NCBI GenBank assembly: GCA_017442735.1
Contig: JAFRZE010000059.1
Coordinates: forward strand, 1-39,963
Direction of reading: 5' to 3'
Length of the DNA: 39,963 bases
DNA from: Bacillota bacterium
Lineage (GTDB): Bacteria > Bacillota > Clostridia > Lachnospirales > Bianqueaceae
The translations under genes and the position numbers were made by a program. A model generated the notes under the pieces. The model was not told where the DNA came from and did no database searches. It saw only the letters and a list, made by a program, of their open reading frames with translations. Shown piece by piece: positions 31,098-39,546 of this stretch (position 1 is its first letter; each line of letters opens with the position of its first letter).

Positions 31098-32702
31098 ATG
31101 GAGAAAACCAAATTGAATCAAGTGATCATCAGAAAAGAGACAAAAGAAGATTTCTATCAGACGGAGCACATGGTACTGCGTGCATTCTGGAATATTCACG
31201 GGCCCGGCTGTAACGAACATTTACTGGTTCATAAGCTGAGGGATTCAGAAGATTATATCCCGGAGCTCAGCCGCGTAGCCGAGCTGGACGGGCAGATCGT
31301 CGGCGCGATCTTTTATTCCCGTTCCTGGGTCGTGGAAGAAAATGGTACACGTCATGACATCCTGACTTTCGGTCCCCTTGCGGTGGAGCCGACCTGTTTC
31401 AGTCAGGGGATCGGAAGGAAACTGCTGGAAGAAACCCTGGCGCTGGCAAAAGAAGCTGGCTGGCCGGGAGTTGTGATCCTGGGTGAACCGGAGTATTATC
31501 CTCGGCACGGATTCGTTACCTGTGAAAAATTCGGTATTGTACATCCCGCTTTTGGAAATCCCGCGCCGTTCATGGCTTATCAGCTGAATGATAGTTTCAA
31601 AAACATTCACGGAATGTTTTATGAAGCGCCTGTTTTCGAGACCTGTGAAGATGAAAAAGAGATAGAGGACTATACAAGGAATTTTCCATATTACAAACCG
31701 CTGAAGCTCTCCTGCCAGTGGCTGCATAAAGAGCGGCTTGGGCGGATATCCGAAATCCAAAAGGGACGATATACGATCAGGTTCTGGGAAAAGGATCTTC
31801 CCGCAAAGCTGAAAGGAAATTTCTATGAGCTGGAAGCGGATCAGCTGCCGGTGGTCGGCGACTATGTCACCTTCTACTATCAGCCGGCGGGAGATGCGAT
31901 CATCCAGTCTGTCTGTGAAAGGACCAGTCTGCTCCAGCGGCCTGATCAGGCGAAGACCGGAGTCATGCAGTACATGGTCTCGAACGTGGATTATGGTTTC
32001 ATTATCACGGCACTGACCGAGGATTACAGTTTCAACCGGATCGCGCGGTATGCGAGCGTGGTCCTTCAGGGCGGTGCGGTGCCGGTCGTGGTACTGACCA
32101 AGTCGGATATGTGTCCGAATCCCGGAAGATTCGTTCGGGAAGTGGAAACCATTTCGGACAAGGTCCGGGTCCATACGATCACCGCGCTCTACGGGATCGG
32201 TCTGGACGAGCTGGAAGAGTACTTTCAGCCGGGCATGACGATCTGTCTGCTGGGATCATCCGGTGCCGGAAAGTCTACCCTGATCAATGCCATCTGTGGA
32301 GAGACCGTGATGAAAACATCCGAAGTACGAGAGTCAGACTCCACGGGTCGGCACACGACAACACACCGGCAGCTCATCGAGCTGAAAAATGGTGTTTCCA
32401 TCATCGATACGCCCGGCATGCGGGAGATCGGTATGGCGTATACGGAAGAAGGGATCGATGAGACTTTTTCGGATATTCTGGAACTGATGGGCCAGTGCCG
32501 GTTCAGCAACTGCCGGCACGAGACGGAGCCTGGCTGTGCGGTCAAAGCGGCCCTGGAGAGCGGTGAACTCTCCGCTGAAAGATGGGAACTGTATCAGAAC
32601 CTTACGGCGGAGAATACCCGAAACTACGCGAAGAAAAAACAGATCTCCAAATGGAATAAGGAACGGAAAAAGAACAAACGCTCACAGGATGACGAATATT
32701 GA
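31098..32702 (+). CDS. rsgA: GNAT acetyltransferase-RsgA GTPase fusion
   Basis: The 534-residue protein has an N-terminal GNAT domain (about 8-170; FGPLAVEPTCFSQGIGRKLLE is the acetyl-CoA loop; GEPEYYPRHGF) of the YhbS type, then complete RsgA: OB fold (about 220-280), circularly permuted GTPase with TKSD (G4) before GSSGAGKSTLIN (G1, about 386-397) and DTPGMRE (G3), and the zinc finger Cys467, Cys472, His474, Cys480. RsgA helps mature the 30S ribosomal subunit. The GNAT part might modify a ribosomal or drug target. ATG 31098 lacks a clear RBS; TTG 31113 has GGAG 9 bases upstream and may be the real start. It is governed by the attenuator upstream. Confidence 0.92.
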   Translation: MEKTKLNQVIIRKETKEDFYQTEHMVLRAFWNIHGPGCNEHLLVHKLRDSEDYIPELSRVAELDGQIVGAIFYSRSWVVEENGTRHDILTFGPLAVEPTCFSQGIGRKLLEETLALAKEAGWPGVVILGEPEYYPRHGFVTCEKFGIVHPAFGNPAPFMAYQLNDSFKNIHGMFYEAPVFETCEDEKEIEDYTRNFPYYKPLKLSCQWLHKERLGRISEIQKGRYTIRFWEKDLPAKLKGNFYELEADQLPVVGDYVTFYYQPAGDAIIQSVCERTSLLQRPDQAKTGVMQYMVSNVDYGFIITALTEDYSFNRIARYASVVLQGGAVPVVVLTKSDMCPNPGRFVREVETISDKVRVHTITALYGIGLDELEEYFQPGMTICLLGSSGAGKSTLINAICGETVMKTSEVRESDSTGRHTTTHRQLIELKNGVSIIDTPGMREIGMAYTEEGIDETFSDILELMGQCRFSNCRHETEPGCAVKAALESGELSAERWELYQNLTAENTRNYAKKKQISKWNKERKKNKRSQDDEY

Positions 32703-32706
32703 CATG

Positions 32707-32735
32707 AAAAAACACCCCAGACGGGGTGTTTTTTT
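32707..32735. terminator. bidirectional terminator
   Basis: AACACCCC (32711-32718) with GGGGTGTT (32723-32730), loop AGAC, flanked by A and T runs on both sides. It separates convergent genes. Confidence 0.9.
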
Positions 32736-32739
32736 AGGC

Positions 32740-34803
32740 TTAGTAGAGCTTCGCGCACAGGAATTCCTGATAGATATTATTTGTATCATCAGGATATGCT
32801 GGTTGGAGGGGAACACCGATAAAGTTGACTGTCTGACCTTTGGAAAACTGGGACTGCAGAGCGGTCATCTCTTCAATCGTTCCAAAGACAGCAAGCCAGA
32901 CAGCATGACTATCATCATCGGGCATGCCCAGTGTAAACCAGAGAAGAGCATATCCACCCGGATAATTATCCCATAAAACAGTATTGTAAAAGGATGCGCC
33001 TTCCACTTTAATGACTTTCCCGGCATAAGCGGCAGGATCATTGTAGGATTGCATATAGGTAACATCCGAGACCAGAGCTTCCACTTCGGAAGTGTCGCCG
33101 CCATAACGGAACGCCTGTTCATGGGCTTTGATGAAATTATAGGTTGCAACGGGGATCCGGTTCTGCCCATATTCTACGGCCACCATCCTGTTGGCAACAA
33201 AGCTGCAAGGAGTCGTATAGTTGGTTGCTCCGTTGCTGTACGTTCTTTCAAAGACGAAGTCACCGTCGGGCATGTGATAAGTTTGGGTCGCGGGACCATC
33301 AAACGATCCGTTCACCATAGTACCTATCAGATCAAAGGGAATATGATAGTCATTCGTACCAGAGAAATGGCAGTCGGTTCCGGACAAAGCACCGTCCGTC
33401 AGCGGGCCTTCATACGTCCCGAGATATGTGCGTGAATCAGTTTCTTCAGAGCCGAATGTGATAGCGCAGTAATTGGTCTTGAGGGTGCCGGTCCCAAGAG
33501 CTCCCTGACTGAAGGTACCGGAGAAGGAAAGGTAATAACCTTCTGCATCCGCGGGAGCATCGAAGGAGCCTTCGCCGCTGGGAAGGAAAGCAGCGGTCTG
33601 TCCAGCGTACGTGCCGCTGAAGGAGTGGTCCTGGAAAGTGATCGAAGCGGAGATGGAAGAGAAAGTACCGTCACCGGTCATAGCGCCGGAGGAAAAGGTA
33701 CCGGTATAGCTAAGGCTGTCAGACGTGAAAGAGGCATCTCCTGTAAGAGCGCCTGCAGCGACCGGACCCTGATAAGTGCCGGAGATCTCTGTTCCATAGA
33801 CAGTGACTTTCAGCGGGAAGCTTTCGATGCTTCCGTCTTTTACCGTGCCGGCCTCAAAAGAACCGGTATACTTGACCGCGTCAGCGGTGAATGTGCCGCT
33901 TCCGGTCAACACGCCGCCGGTCACCGCTCCGCTGTAGGCGCCTGATAGTTCCGTTCCCTGGACAGTGACTTTCAGCGGGAAGTTTTCGATGCTTCCGTCC
34001 TTCAGCGCACTAGCTTCGAAAGAACCGGTATACTTGACCGCGTCAGCGGTGAATGTGCCGCTTCCGGTCAACATGCCGCCGGTTACCGCTCCGCTGTAGA
34101 ATCCGGCATAACTGGTCTCGGCGATTGTCAAGGACAGTGCCAGATCTGAAACGGTTCCGTCCAGTGCGGTACTTTCTTTAAAGGTACCGGTATATTTTGT
34201 TTTATCCGCTTCAAATGTGCCTTCTCCTTCCGGCTGGAAGGAAGAGATCGGGCCGGTATAGGAACCGGTCAGCGGCAGTTCGGCGATCGTTACAGAACAG
34301 GGAAAGCCGGTAATGGTTCCGGTTCCGGAAGGAACGCCACTTTCAAAAGAGCCTTCGTAAGAAAGGTCATCACTGGTGAAGGAGCCGGTTCCACTCATTT
34401 GTCCGGAAGCGACGTCACCCTGATAGATGCCGCTTATCACCGTTCCCTGAATCATGATCGTCAAGGGGAAACCGCCGATCTTGCCGGTATCCGCTTTACC
34501 AGCGACGAACGTACCTGTATAGATCAGTTTATCGCTTTTGAACTTGCCTTCGCCTTCCGGCTTATCTTCATTGAGCGTACCGGTAAAAAGGCCTGTAAAC
34601 TCCTGACCGGCGATATGGACTGTACATTCATGATCAGTCACGCTTTGTTTTTTGGGACCGCTCTCGAAGGATTCCTCTTCAACTTCATCGGTTTCGAATT
34701 TATCGGACTTCTTTCCTGAGCTTTCCGGTGTTGGCTGGCTGCAGGCGATCAGCAGCAGGGCCGCGAGGAGGCAGACAAGTATAGATAAAAGACGTCTTGT
34801 CAT
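32740..34803 (-). CDS. lipoprotein with MORN-like 54-residue repeats
   Basis: The 687-residue protein begins with a lipoprotein signal peptide (MTRRLL, hydrophobic core, lipobox LIAC with Cys21), then an acidic Ser/Glu linker. About six units of 54 residues follow (about 70-440), each with GxGTFTADxxKYTGSFEA and PLKVTVxGTELSGxYSG strands, similar to MORN-type beta hairpins. The final 130 residues form another domain (YAGKVIKVEGASFYNTVLW...GQTVNFIGVPL), possibly OB-like. It should be anchored on the outer face of the membrane. AGGA lies about 8 bases before ATG 34803; the longer frame from 34845 would bury the signal peptide. Function unknown. Two neighbouring repeat units are nearly identical in DNA, so copy number may vary between strains. 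Confidence 0.85.
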   Translation of the reverse strand: MTRRLLSILVCLLAALLLIACSQPTPESSGKKSDKFETDEVEEESFESGPKKQSVTDHECTVHIAGQEFTGLFTGTLNEDKPEGEGKFKSDKLIYTGTFVAGKADTGKIGGFPLTIMIQGTVISGIYQGDVASGQMSGTGSFTSDDLSYEGSFESGVPSGTGTITGFPCSVTIAELPLTGSYTGPISSFQPEGEGTFEADKTKYTGTFKESTALDGTVSDLALSLTIAETSYAGFYSGAVTGGMLTGSGTFTADAVKYTGSFEASALKDGSIENFPLKVTVQGTELSGAYSGAVTGGVLTGSGTFTADAVKYTGSFEAGTVKDGSIESFPLKVTVYGTEISGTYQGPVAAGALTGDASFTSDSLSYTGTFSSGAMTGDGTFSSISASITFQDHSFSGTYAGQTAAFLPSGEGSFDAPADAEGYYLSFSGTFSQGALGTGTLKTNYCAITFGSEETDSRTYLGTYEGPLTDGALSGTDCHFSGTNDYHIPFDLIGTMVNGSFDGPATQTYHMPDGDFVFERTYSNGATNYTTPCSFVANRMVAVEYGQNRIPVATYNFIKAHEQAFRYGGDTSEVEALVSDVTYMQSYNDPAAYAGKVIKVEGASFYNTVLWDNYPGGYALLWFTLGMPDDDSHAVWLAVFGTIEEMTALQSQFSKGQTVNFIGVPLQPAYPDDTNNIYQEFLCAKLY
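33800..34125 (-). repeat. near-identical tandem 162-bp units in the lipoprotein gene
   Basis: The block starting GAACCGGTATACTTGACCGC at 33860 recurs at 34022, 162 bases (54 codons) later, with almost no change over about 90 bases and similar flanks. This looks like a recent internal duplication. Confidence 0.8.
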
Positions 34804-34835
34804 GGGGATTTTCCTTTCGGGGATTGATGAAAAAA

Positions 34836-34864
34836 AGTATATCATAACTGGGAAAGATAGTAAA
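34836..34864 (-). promoter_or_regulatory. lipoprotein gene promoter
   Basis: On the minus strand TTTACT (34859-34864), 17 bp, TATACT (34836-34841). Confidence 0.5.
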
Positions 34865-34912
34865 GGAAGAGAAAGTGACTGAGGCGGAAATCAGGAATGA
34901 CATATTTTCTTC

Positions 34913-34941
34913 TTGACTTTAAAGTGTGAATGTGCTATCCT
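34913..34941 (+). promoter_or_regulatory. promoter of the second T-box operon
   Basis: TTGACT (34913-34918), 17 bp, TATCCT (34936-34941), about 7 bases before the T-box RNA begins. Confidence 0.65.
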
Positions 34942-34947
34942 TTGTCT

Positions 34948-35215
34948 ACTTGTAAAAGCGAAGACGAAGACGATCGAAGGCAAGAGTTTTCAGAGAGCTG
35001 CCGGGTGGTGTGAGGCAGCAGCGAATCCTTCAGGATCCATCACTTCCGAGCTGGAGGTCCGAACCTTATTGGTGTAGACGCCTCCCGTGGCACAGTTAGT
35101 GCTTCCCACGTTACGGGATAGGGCTTGTTGGAGCCTGAAGCGGCAGCAGTTTTGCTGCAAATTGAGTGGTACCGCGGTTAAATATCGCCTCAAGGAAACT
35201 TGAGGCGGTTTTTTT
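34948..35215 (+). promoter_or_regulatory. T-box leader, specifier AUC (Ile)
   Basis: Seen: Stem I apical motif (CAGAGAGCTGCCGGGTGGTG), T-box TGAGTGGTACCGCGG (35163-35177), terminator CGCCTCAAG/CTTGAGGCG (35186-35194, 35199-35207) with seven T. Mid-stem GAAGG (34976-34980) pairs with CCTTC (35027-35031). The 11-base loop below holds ATC (35039-35041) followed by A, then the lower-stem strand CTTCC, the standard specifier position. TGGT in the T-box fits the A discriminator of tRNA-Ile. Low Ile-tRNA charging should turn on the operon. Confidence 0.88.
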
Positions 35216-35238
35216 ATGTACATGAAAGGAAAACAAAA

Positions 35239-37527
35239 ATGGTAGTTCAACCCGAAACAAACACCAACTCTCAGCTGATGGAGATCGCTTCCCGTATCCG
35301 TGAGATGCGGTGGATCTCAGGACATTCGAAGGATGAGATGGCTCATCTGACAGGCGTTTCTCCGCAGGAGTACGAGGCCTATGAGGAAGGTCTGTCCGAT
35401 CTTCCCTTTACTTTTCTGCATAAGTGTGCGCTGGCCTTCGGAGTGGATGTCACCCAGCTGGTCGAAGGACATTCCGCCAAACTTTCCAGCTATACACTGA
35501 CCCGTCGCGGCACAGGTTCCCTCACGGCCGCCGAGGAAGGTATCACCATTCAGAATATGGCGTCTATGTTCCGTGGAAAGCTGGCAACACCGTATTGGGT
35601 CACCTACCAGTATTCCGATGACGCGCAGCATGAAGCCATTCACACAACGACCCATGCCGGTCAGGAATTCGACCTGGTCCTGAAGGGAACGTTGCGTGTG
35701 AAAGTCGGTGAACATGAGGAGATCCTGCACGAGGGTGACAGCATCTATTACAACTCCTCGACCCCGCATGGCATGATCGCCGTGGACGGTAAGGACTGTA
35801 CCTTCCTCGCCATGATCATGGCGACGACCGAAGCAGAAGCCAGCCCGGGCGTCACACAGGAAGTGGCGCGCAAGCAGGCGACGAGCGAGATCGCGAAAGA
35901 ATTTGTCGATCCGGTGGAAGACGAGCAGGGCGTACTGCTGTCCATGAAGTTCAAGAATACCGAACGGTTCAACTTTGCCTTTGATGTGGTCGACGCTATG
36001 GGCCGGAAAGATCCGGAAAAGCTGGCGATGGTCCATATCGCGAACGATATGACCGAGAGAAAATTTACCTTCAAGGATATCAAGGACGGTTCTTCCCAGG
36101 CGGCGAACTACTTCACTTCGCTTGGCATCAAGCGTGGAGACCGCGTGATGCTGGTGCTGAAGCGCCATTATCAGTTCTGGTTCTCGATCCTTGGCCTGGC
36201 CAAGATCGGCGCGGTGGCGATCCCGGCTACCAATCAGCTGATGGAGCATGATTTCGCTTATCGGTTTGAAAAGGGTAACGTCAGTGCCATCGTCTGCACC
36301 GGTGACGGCGGAACGGCCGAGCAGGTGGAACTGGCAGAAAAAACCTGCGGTATTACATTGAAGAAAATCATGGTCGAAGCGGTTCCCGGTACGCTCCGGG
36401 AAGGCTGGCATGATTTCAATACAGAATACAAACTGTTCTCCCGCCGCTATGTGCGCGAGGAAAACGCACCGGCAGGATCCGATCCTATGGTTGCGTTCTT
36501 CTCTTCGGGAACAACAGGATATCCCAAGCTGGTTACACACAGCTATAAATACGCGCTGGGGCACTATGTGACAGCCAAGTACTGGCACTGGGTCGAACGT
36601 GACGGACTACATTTTACGATCTCCGAGACCGGCTGGGGCAAGGCGCTCTGGGGCAAGCTTTACGGACAGTGGCTGTGCGAAGGCGCGATCTTCGTATACG
36701 ACTTCGACCGGTTCGACGCCTCGAAGATCCTTCCGATGTTCGCCAAATACAATATTACGACATTCTGCGCTCCCCCAACCATGTACCGTATGCTGATCAA
36801 GCAGGATATCTCACAGTACGATCTTTCTTCGATCCATCACGCGACGACAGCCGGTGAAGCGCTGAACCCGGAGGTTTTCTATCAGTTCGAGAAGATGACC
36901 GGTCTTCGCATCGCCGAAGGCTTCGGTCAGACGGAAACTACTCTGACGATCGGCAACCTGACCGGTACCGCGCTGAAACCCGGTTCCATGGGCAAACCCA
37001 TTCCGGATTACGGCGTGACGCTGCTGAAAGACGGCGAAGAAGTGCCGGATGGTGAAAATGGTGAGATCTGCATCAAGGCAGATCGGAATGATCCTCGTCC
37101 CGGCCTGTACCTTGGCTACTACGGAGATGAAGAAATGACCAACAGCGCCTGGCACGACGGTTACTATCATACCGGCGATCTGGCCTGGCGCGATGAGGAC
37201 GGTTACTTCTGGTATGTCGGCCGCGCGGACGACGTGATCAAGTCCTCCGGTTACAGGATCGGCCCGTTCGAGATCGAAAATGTCATCATGGAACTTCCCT
37301 ATGTACTGGAATGCGGTGTATCACCTGCGCCGGATGAAGTGCGCGGACAGGTGGTCAAGGCTTCGATCGTGCTTGTCCCCGGAAAAGAAGGAACAGATGA
37401 TCTGAAGAAAGAGATCCAGGATTACGTCAAGAAACATACCGCACCGTATAAATATCCGAGGATCGTCGTTTTCCGCAACGATCTGCCCAAGACCATCAGC
37501 GGCAAGATCATCCGCAACAAGCTGTGA
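35239..37527 (+). CDS. HTH-cupin-acyl-CoA synthetase fusion (MACS type)
   Basis: The 762-residue protein has three parts: an XRE-type helix-turn-helix (about 12-68, IREMRWISGHSKDEMAHLTG), a cupin barrel (about 130-190, HAGQEFDLVLKGTLRVKVG, EGDSIYYNSSTPHG) and an AMP-forming acyl-CoA synthetase (about 225-762). The last shows SSGTTGYPK (about 421-430), EGFGQTETT, YHTGDLAWRDEDGYFWYVGR, SSGYRIGPFEIE and PKTISGKIIRNKL with the catalytic Lys. The SSGYRIGPFEIE and PDEVRGQVVKA style is that of medium-chain/branched acyl-CoA synthetases. It follows an Ile T-box and heads an operon with ferredoxin and VorB/VorA-type subunits, so 2-methylbutyrate is the best substrate guess. AAGGA stands 9 bases before ATG 35239. 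HTH-cupin usually makes a regulator; here it may sense the acid or CoA product. Confidence 0.9.
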   Translation: MVVQPETNTNSQLMEIASRIREMRWISGHSKDEMAHLTGVSPQEYEAYEEGLSDLPFTFLHKCALAFGVDVTQLVEGHSAKLSSYTLTRRGTGSLTAAEEGITIQNMASMFRGKLATPYWVTYQYSDDAQHEAIHTTTHAGQEFDLVLKGTLRVKVGEHEEILHEGDSIYYNSSTPHGMIAVDGKDCTFLAMIMATTEAEASPGVTQEVARKQATSEIAKEFVDPVEDEQGVLLSMKFKNTERFNFAFDVVDAMGRKDPEKLAMVHIANDMTERKFTFKDIKDGSSQAANYFTSLGIKRGDRVMLVLKRHYQFWFSILGLAKIGAVAIPATNQLMEHDFAYRFEKGNVSAIVCTGDGGTAEQVELAEKTCGITLKKIMVEAVPGTLREGWHDFNTEYKLFSRRYVREENAPAGSDPMVAFFSSGTTGYPKLVTHSYKYALGHYVTAKYWHWVERDGLHFTISETGWGKALWGKLYGQWLCEGAIFVYDFDRFDASKILPMFAKYNITTFCAPPTMYRMLIKQDISQYDLSSIHHATTAGEALNPEVFYQFEKMTGLRIAEGFGQTETTLTIGNLTGTALKPGSMGKPIPDYGVTLLKDGEEVPDGENGEICIKADRNDPRPGLYLGYYGDEEMTNSAWHDGYYHTGDLAWRDEDGYFWYVGRADDVIKSSGYRIGPFEIENVIMELPYVLECGVSPAPDEVRGQVVKASIVLVPGKEGTDDLKKEIQDYVKKHTAPYKYPRIVVFRNDLPKTISGKIIRNKL

Positions 37528-37539
37528 TCGGAGTTCAGG

Positions 37540-38253
37540 ATGGAAATCAAACGACTGACTCTTTTTGCCGGCCATTACGGCAGCGGGAAGACAAACATCG
37601 CGCTCAATTATGCCCTGTGGCTGAAAAAGCACGCGCCTTCACTTACATTGGCAGATTCGGGACCGGCGGTTTCCCCACGAGTAACGGTAGCGGATCTGGA
37701 TATCGTCAATCCATATTTCCGCACACAGGATTCGGCCGCCTGGCTGAAGGAAGCCGGGATCGACCTGATCGTTTCCCAGTACGCCGGCACCAACCTCGAC
37801 GCGCCGGCCATGCCGAAGGAAACCTATGGTCTGCTGGCGGATCGGACTACCTATGGTGTGCTGGATATCGGCGGAGATGACCGCGGCGCGCTGGCGCTCG
37901 GACGTTATACGGATGAGGTCCTGGCGGAAGGGAATTATGAGATGCTGCTGGTAGCGAACAAAGCCCGTCCGCTCACCAGAACTGTCAGGGACACACTGGA
38001 AGTTGCCGCGGAGATCGAAACGGCTTGCCGACTGCCGTTTACCGGGATCGTGAATAATACGAACCTGGGACCGGACACCACGGCGGAAGATGTGCTTTCT
38101 TCCATAGCCTATGCGGAAGAACTTTCAAAAGTGACCGGCCTTCCGGTGAAAATGACCTGTGTACGGCAGGATCTGTATGAAGAGCTGAAGGAAACCATTC
38201 CGAATCTTTTCCCGCTGAATCTGCAAAAGCTATATTATATGCTGAATGAATAA
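37540..38253 (+). CDS. P-loop NTPase of the Vor operon
   Basis: The 237-residue protein has a deviant P-loop, GHYGSGKTN (11-19), VADLDIVNPYFR (about 50-61) and DIGGDDRGA (about 108-116), then VANKARP. The order resembles MinD/ParA/Mrp-like (SIMIBI) ATPases, but with Gly-His-Tyr in the P-loop and no CxxC. It starts 12 bases after the synthetase stop, and the ferredoxin gene follows after 12 bases. Its place inside an oxidoreductase operon suggests an assembly or activation role, such as delivery of an Fe-S cluster or cofactor. That is inference; I know no characterised member. Confidence 0.8.
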   Translation: MEIKRLTLFAGHYGSGKTNIALNYALWLKKHAPSLTLADSGPAVSPRVTVADLDIVNPYFRTQDSAAWLKEAGIDLIVSQYAGTNLDAPAMPKETYGLLADRTTYGVLDIGGDDRGALALGRYTDEVLAEGNYEMLLVANKARPLTRTVRDTLEVAAEIETACRLPFTGIVNNTNLGPDTTAEDVLSSIAYAEELSKVTGLPVKMTCVRQDLYEELKETIPNLFPLNLQKLYYMLNE

Positions 38254-38265
38254 TCGGAGGATCAA

Positions 38266-38472
38266 ATGCCAAAACTAACATTTAAGGAAGAACTTTGCAA
38301 GGGCTGCGGGCTGTGCGTGAACGCCTGCCCGAAAGGGATCCTGCAGCTTTCCAAAACGAAACTCAATTCCAAAGGTCATACGCCGGTGGAACAGCTTGAG
38401 CCGGAAAAGTGCATTGGCTGCGCCTTCTGCGCCATGATGTGCCCGGACTGCGTCATTAAGGTAGAAAGGTAG
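38266..38472 (+). CDS. vorD: 2x[4Fe-4S] ferredoxin subunit of 2-oxoacid oxidoreductase
   Basis: The 68-residue protein has two clusters: Cys11, 14, 17, 21 (CKGCGLCVNACP) and Cys49, 52, 55, 59 (CIGCAFCAMMCP). It is the delta-type (KorD/VorD) subunit that passes electrons between the TPP-dependent enzyme and free ferredoxin. GGAGG lies 7 bases before ATG. The gene is directly upstream of vorB, the normal order. Confidence 0.92.
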   Translation: MPKLTFKEELCKGCGLCVNACPKGILQLSKTKLNSKGHTPVEQLEPEKCIGCAFCAMMCPDCVIKVER

Positions 38473-38481
38473 GAAAAGACG

Positions 38482-39543
38482 ATGAGTGAAAAAGTATTGA
38501 TGAAGGGCAACGAGGCCATCGCCGAGGCGGCGATCCTGGCCGGCTGCCGCCACTATTTCGGATATCCCATCACCCCGCAGACGGAAGTCGCAGCCTACAT
38601 GTCCAAGAAGATGCCGAAGATCGGCGGGACCTTCCTGCAGGCGGAGAGCGAGATCGCAGCCATCAACATGGTCTACAGCGTTGCCTCCACAGGCAAAAGA
38701 GCGATGACATCTTCCTCTTCACCCGGAAGCGCGTTGAAGTGTGAAGGGATCTCGTACCTGGCGGGAGCGGATCTTCCGGCACTGATCGTGAACGTACAAA
38801 GAGGAGGCCCGGGCCTTGGCGGTATCCAGCCCTCCCAGAGCGACTACTTCCTGGCCACGAGAGGACCTGGCCACGGAGATTTCCATGTGATCGTACTGGC
38901 GCCTTCGAGCGTGCAGGAGATGGCAGACCTGACAGCGAAAGCGTTCGACCTGGCGGAGAAGTACCGGATGCCGGCGATGCTTCTAGCCGACGGAACGATG
39001 GGCCAGATGATGGAGCCGGTCGTCCTGCCTGAGCCTAGACAGACACAGGCAGATCACAGCTGGGCAGTCACCGGTACCAAGATGGAAAGAGAGCACAACA
39101 TCATCAACTCCCTGTATCTGCAGCCGGCGGAACTGGAAGAGAAGAACCTGGAACGGTTCAAACGGTATGAGACGATCGAGAAAGAAGAATGCCTGTGGGA
39201 AGAATTCATGATGGAAGACGCCGAGATCTGCATCGTATCCTGCGGCATTACAGCCAGAGTCTCACGGAACGCGATCGTGGAAGCGAGGAAGCAGGGGATC
39301 AAGGTAGGCATGATCCGACCGATCACCCTGTGGCCGTTCCCGAAGAAAGCGCTGTTTGACGCGGCGGATCAAGTGAAAGCGTTCATCAGCGTAGAGCTGA
39401 ACATGGGCCAGATGAAGGAAGATATCGAACTGGCGATCCGGTGCAAAAAGCCGGTGGAGCTGGTGAGCCGGGTAGGCGGGATGATCCCGTCACCGGAAGA
39501 AGTGCTGAATGCCATCAAAAAAGCTGCAGGAGAGGAGGAATAA
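38482..39543 (+). CDS. vorB: 2-oxoacid:ferredoxin oxidoreductase alpha subunit (VorB-like)
   Basis: The 353-residue protein starts with the typical KGNEAIAEAAILAGCRHYFGYPITPQTEV, continues QAESEIAAINMVYSVASTGKRAMTSSSSPG and GPGLGGIQPSQSDYFLATRGPGHGD, and ends with the C-terminal transketolase-like domain (VSRNAIVEARKQGIKVGMIRPITLWPFP). Length and motifs match the class called 3-methyl-2-oxobutanoate dehydrogenase subunit VorB, which handles branched-chain 2-oxoacids; KorA (2-oxoglutarate) is the close alternative. The enzyme interconverts acyl-CoA plus CO2 and the 2-oxoacid with ferredoxin. It lies 9 bases after the ferredoxin gene. Confidence 0.92.
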   Translation: MSEKVLMKGNEAIAEAAILAGCRHYFGYPITPQTEVAAYMSKKMPKIGGTFLQAESEIAAINMVYSVASTGKRAMTSSSSPGSALKCEGISYLAGADLPALIVNVQRGGPGLGGIQPSQSDYFLATRGPGHGDFHVIVLAPSSVQEMADLTAKAFDLAEKYRMPAMLLADGTMGQMMEPVVLPEPRQTQADHSWAVTGTKMEREHNIINSLYLQPAELEEKNLERFKRYETIEKEECLWEEFMMEDAEICIVSCGITARVSRNAIVEARKQGIKVGMIRPITLWPFPKKALFDAADQVKAFISVELNMGQMKEDIELAIRCKKPVELVSRVGGMIPSPEEVLNAIKKAAGEEE

Positions 39544-39546
39544 GTC

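Noticed and set aside
33800-34125. Tandem repeats as a possible CRISPR-like array
   Set aside because: Units are coding, 162 bp long and in frame; there are no short repeats with unique spacers.
35317-36588. 423-codon minus-strand frame opposite the HTH-cupin-synthetase gene
   Set aside because: The plus-strand frame shows conserved HTH, cupin and AMP-ligase motifs; the opposite frame shows none and has no start signals.
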